Origin: Bacillota bacterium
GTDB lineage: Bacteria > Bacillota > Clostridia > Peptostreptococcales > Anaerovoracaceae
NCBI GenBank assembly: GCA_017936025.1
Contig: JAGBGL010000110.1
Coordinates: 1 to 9,031, forward strand
Length of the DNA stretch: 9,031 bases
Reading direction: 5' to 3'
In this document: positions 6,369 to 9,031 of the stretch, one piece after another
Layout of the letters: the number at the start of each line of letters is the position of its first letter
How positions within the stretch are numbered: position 1 is the first letter of the stretch
Notes under the pieces: model-generated
Database searches by the model: none
Seen by the model: the letters and a program-made list of their open reading frames with translations, nothing else
Told to the model about the DNA's origin: nothing
Translations under genes and position numbers: made by a program

Positions 6369-8978
6369 TTATCTGGAGATTTTATCTTTCATGATAATCT
6401 TATATGCCTGGATCAGGACTGTAGGAATAACCGCAAGTCCGAATACAGTAGCCAGCTGAGATCCTGTCAGGGAAACAGCTTCAAACAGATGTCCCAGAGC
6501 AGGTACAAACAGAACCAGTGCAAGCAGGACGATACCTGCAAAGAAAGCGCCTACACTTGCCCAGTTGCTGGAGAATCCCAGCCTGAAAACAGATTTGTCT
6601 CCTCTGCAGTTGAATCCGTGGAACAGTCTTGCCGCAGTCAGCGTCGCAAACGCCATAGTGCTTGCAACTGCTGCACCGCCTGTATTCAGTCCGATGTGGA
6701 AAGCAATCATTGTGCATACGGCTATCAGTCCACCCATAACTCCGAGCTGGATCAGGAAGCTTTTATTCATGATGCCTTCTTTCGGATCACGCGGTTTATC
6801 TTCGAGCAGGCCATGATCTGCAGGCTCCATTCCGATCGCAATTGCAGGGAGCGAGTCAGTCAGCAGGTTCATGAACAGCAGCTGTACCGGCGCAAACGGT
6901 ACAGGCAGCGCCATTATTGAAGTATACAGAACTGCCAGGATACCTGCCATATTTCCTGATAACAGGAATTTAACTGCATTCTTAATATTTCTATATACAT
7001 TACGTCCATTCGCAACAGCTTTGATGATCGTTGCAAAGTTGTCATCAGTCAGAATCATTGCAGCAGCATCTTTTGATACTTCTGTACCTGTGATACCCAT
7101 AGCCACTCCGATATCCGCTTTCTTCAATGCAGGAGCATCATTAACACCGTCTCCTGTCATCGCTACGATGCGGCCGTCCCTCTGCCATGCATCTACGATC
7201 CTGATTTTATTTTCAGGCGAAACTCGTGCATAAACAGAAATATGCTTGATTTTTTCATCCAGTTCAGCATCGGACATTGCATCCAGTTCAACACCTGTTA
7301 CAGCCATGTCGCCATCCTCGAAAATGCCGATCTGACGCGCGATCGCTGTAGCTGTGACCTTGTGGTCTCCGGTGATCATAACAGGCTTGATTCCCGCACT
7401 TTTCGCGTCTTCAACTGCTTCCATGGATTCTTCTCTAGGAGGATCCATCATGGAAATCAGGCCCAGGAAGGTGTAGTTCTTTTCATCTTCCAGAGAAATA
7501 GCGCCTTCACCGTCCATTTCTCTATAAGCAAAAGCAAGTACACGCAGCCCGTTTTCAGAGAATTCCATGTTCTGTGCATGAATAGTCTCGATGTCTTCAT
7601 CAGTTATATTTCTAACCCCTTCTGATGTGTGGAAATGTGTAGTTCTGTCAAGCAGCACATCTATCGCACCTTTGGTAAACATAATATTTTTACCGTCGAT
7701 ATTATATTTTACTGACATCAGCTTTCTATCTGAATCGAATGGAATCTCAGAAAGTCTCGTTCTGTCATCTCTGGAAAATCTGTTTTCAGAATCGATCCTG
7801 CTGATCATCTCAATAAGACAGAATTCTGTAGGGTCCCCTATACCCTTGCCGTCTACTATAGCAGAATCATTTGCAAGCGCTGCATCCAGAATCAGATATC
7901 TGTGAAGTTCATTTGTCAGATCAAGTTCTTCCGGAAGCATTACTTTTCCGTCAGCATAAACCTGCTGCACAGTCATTTTATTCTGTGTCAGCGTACCTGT
8001 TTTATCGGAACATATCACAGATACACATCCTAAACTTTCAACTGCTTTCAGTTCTTTAATAATGGCATGTTCTTTTGCCATTTTCTGTGTTCCCATTGCC
8101 TGAACAATAGTAACTATAGAGCCCAGAGCCTCCGGAATCGCGGCAACTGCAAGTGCTACCGCAAACATCAGAGAATCAAGCAGCGGCATATCGCGGTACA
8201 TGCTCAGTCCGAAGACAATCACGCAGATTGCAATGATAATTATCGCAAGTCTGCTGCTGAACTGATCCAGGCTGACCTGAAGAGGCGTTTTCTTGTCCTG
8301 TGTCGCGTTCATCAGGCTGGCGATTTTACCGATTTCTGTGTCCATTCCTGTTCCTGTAACGAGAACCGTTGCGCGCCCGTAAGTAACCAGACTGCTGGAG
8401 TATACCATATTCACACGGTCTGCCAGCGGCGCTTCTTTATCCATGTCGATATCCTGTTTATCGACATTTGTGGATTCGCCTGTCAGAGAACTTTCGTTTA
8501 CCTGTAATGAGAAATTTTCCAGGATCCTGCCGTCAGCAACAACCATGTCACCTGCTTCCAGCACAACGATATCCCCCGGAACTACATCACGGGACGGTAT
8601 CTCGATTTTCTGTCCGTCCCGGATGACCTTTGCATTCGGTGAAGACAGCGATTTCAGGCTCTCAAGAGATTTCTCAGCCTTTTTGTGCTGTACTGTTCCA
8701 AGGACAGCATTCAGGATGATAACGCAGAAAATTACGATCGTACTTTCGGTATTTCCTGAAATCATGGAAATGATCGCTGCGATGATAAGGATGATTACCA
8801 GCAGATCTTTGAACTGTGATAAGAAAACCTCAAAGGTGCTTTTCTTTTTTCCTTCCTGCAGCATATTCGGCCCCTTTTCCTGCAGAATTTCCGAAGCACG
8901 CTGACCGGACAGACCTGTCATAGAACTTCCGAATTCTTCAAGGATCCGTTCTTTTTTCTGTAAATAATAGTCTTTCAA
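6369..8978 (-). CDS. Calcium-type P-type ATPase (P2 class, bacterial Ca2+ pump family)
   Basis: This 869-residue membrane pump uses ATP to move a cation, most likely exporting Ca2+. The domains are in the usual order: N-terminal cation-ATPase domain, M1-M2 (about 58-97), actuator with TGES (166-169), M3-M4 (about 243-292) with PEALGS (282-287), phosphorylation loop DKTGTLT (D325), nucleotide pocket with KGA (436-438), TGDH (536-539), hinge TGDGVNDAPA (608-617) and M5-M10 (about 666-863). Ten membrane segments, the SERCA-like M6 motif MNLLTDSLPA (N704, D708) and N676 in M5 place it with P2A pumps. M4 has PEALGS instead of PEGLPA, and the M5 and M8 carboxylates of SERCA ion site I seem to be missing, so a single ion per cycle is likely. 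The start is TTG at 8976-8978, supported by AAGGGGG with 7 bases between; the first Met codon is only at residue 20. It ends at the shared terminator. Confidence 0.95.
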   Translation of the reverse strand: MKDYYLQKKERILEEFGSSMTGLSGQRASEILQEKGPNMLQEGKKKSTFEVFLSQFKDLLVIILIIAAIISMISGNTESTIVIFCVIILNAVLGTVQHKKAEKSLESLKSLSSPNAKVIRDGQKIEIPSRDVVPGDIVVLEAGDMVVADGRILENFSLQVNESSLTGESTNVDKQDIDMDKEAPLADRVNMVYSSSLVTYGRATVLVTGTGMDTEIGKIASLMNATQDKKTPLQVSLDQFSSRLAIIIIAICVIVFGLSMYRDMPLLDSLMFAVALAVAAIPEALGSIVTIVQAMGTQKMAKEHAIIKELKAVESLGCVSVICSDKTGTLTQNKMTVQQVYADGKVMLPEELDLTNELHRYLILDAALANDSAIVDGKGIGDPTEFCLIEMISRIDSENRFSRDDRTRLSEIPFDSDRKLMSVKYNIDGKNIMFTKGAIDVLLDRTTHFHTSEGVRNITDEDIETIHAQNMEFSENGLRVLAFAYREMDGEGAISLEDEKNYTFLGLISMMDPPREESMEAVEDAKSAGIKPVMITGDHKVTATAIARQIGIFEDGDMAVTGVELDAMSDAELDEKIKHISVYARVSPENKIRIVDAWQRDGRIVAMTGDGVNDAPALKKADIGVAMGITGTEVSKDAAAMILTDDNFATIIKAVANGRNVYRNIKNAVKFLLSGNMAGILAVLYTSIMALPVPFAPVQLLFMNLLTDSLPAIAIGMEPADHGLLEDKPRDPKEGIMNKSFLIQLGVMGGLIAVCTMIAFHIGLNTGGAAVASTMAFATLTAARLFHGFNCRGDKSVFRLGFSSNWASVGAFFAGIVLLALVLFVPALGHLFEAVSLTGSQLATVFGLAVIPTVLIQAYKIIMKDKISR

Positions 8979-8985
8979 ATTTAAG

Positions 8986-8992
8986 CCCCCTT
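8986..8992 (-). promoter_or_regulatory. Strong ribosome-binding site supporting a TTG start
   Basis: AAGGGGG on the minus strand lies 7 bases before TTG. No ATG or GTG is at a suitable distance, so the ATPase is initiated at TTG. Confidence 0.75.
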
Positions 8993-9004
8993 AAAAACTG
9001 TATC

Positions 9005-9014
9005 AACTATAGTT
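9005..9014. promoter_or_regulatory. Palindrome containing a possible -10 box upstream of the ATPase
   Basis: AACTATAGTT is a perfect 10-base palindrome. On the minus strand it contains TATAGT (9011-9006), which could be a -10 box about 27 bases before the start codon. The matching -35 region would fall at or beyond the window edge. It could equally be chance in AT-rich DNA. Confidence 0.25.
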
Positions 9015-9031
9015 TTCTCATTTTAGCTGAG

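Noticed and set aside
1..9031. CRISPR array, insertion sequence, prophage or defence system
   Set aside because: No spaced direct repeats, transposase, integrase, toxin-antitoxin pair or nuclease gene is present. The only repeat array is the protein-level CWB2 triplication.

Overview
The window looks like chromosomal DNA from a spore-forming, probably anaerobic member of the Clostridia (Bacillota). Base composition is fairly low in GC. It carries a clear spo0A, a surface protein anchored by three CWB2 repeats, a flavoprotein with the four-cysteine iron-sulfur motif typical of anaerobes, and a membrane protein matching the firmicute DUF6512 family. The species cannot be named from this sequence alone.

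There are six genes. All are on the minus strand except the DUF6512 gene (5799-6329). Read in the minus-strand direction, from the right end: a calcium-type P-type ATPase (6369-8978, TTG start) runs towards the plus-strand DUF6512 gene, and the two share a symmetric terminator at 6321-6351. An HD-domain phosphohydrolase (5116-5715) diverges from the DUF6512 gene and ends at its own hairpin (5078-5106). Next is spo0A (4094-4888), which has a promoter-like sequence and a perfect 0A box upstream and its own terminator (4059-4086). Finally, a promoter with a TATAAT -10 box (about 4017-4045) drives a large secreted wall protein (564-3971) and, 10 bases downstream, a small iron-sulfur flavoprotein (17-553). 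The ribosome-binding site of the flavoprotein overlaps the stop codon of the wall protein. Transcription of this pair probably continues past the left edge.

The most unusual gene is the wall protein of about 1135 residues. It joins a GH25 lysozyme domain, two beta-sandwich-like segments, a complete calcineurin-like metallophosphoesterase, a cysteine/histidine linker and three CWB2 repeats in one secreted chain. This suggests one anchored enzyme that cuts both glycan and a phosphoester in the envelope. Other points to check are the separation of spo0A from the usual recN-spoIVB neighbourhood, its apparent autoregulatory 0A boxes, the pairing of a wall hydrolase with a cytosolic redox protein, and cation-site residues in the ATPase that suggest one ion site instead of two. 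I found no mobile element, CRISPR array, tRNA or rRNA. The window reads as an ordinary chromosomal region with one unusual modular protein, not as a defence island.
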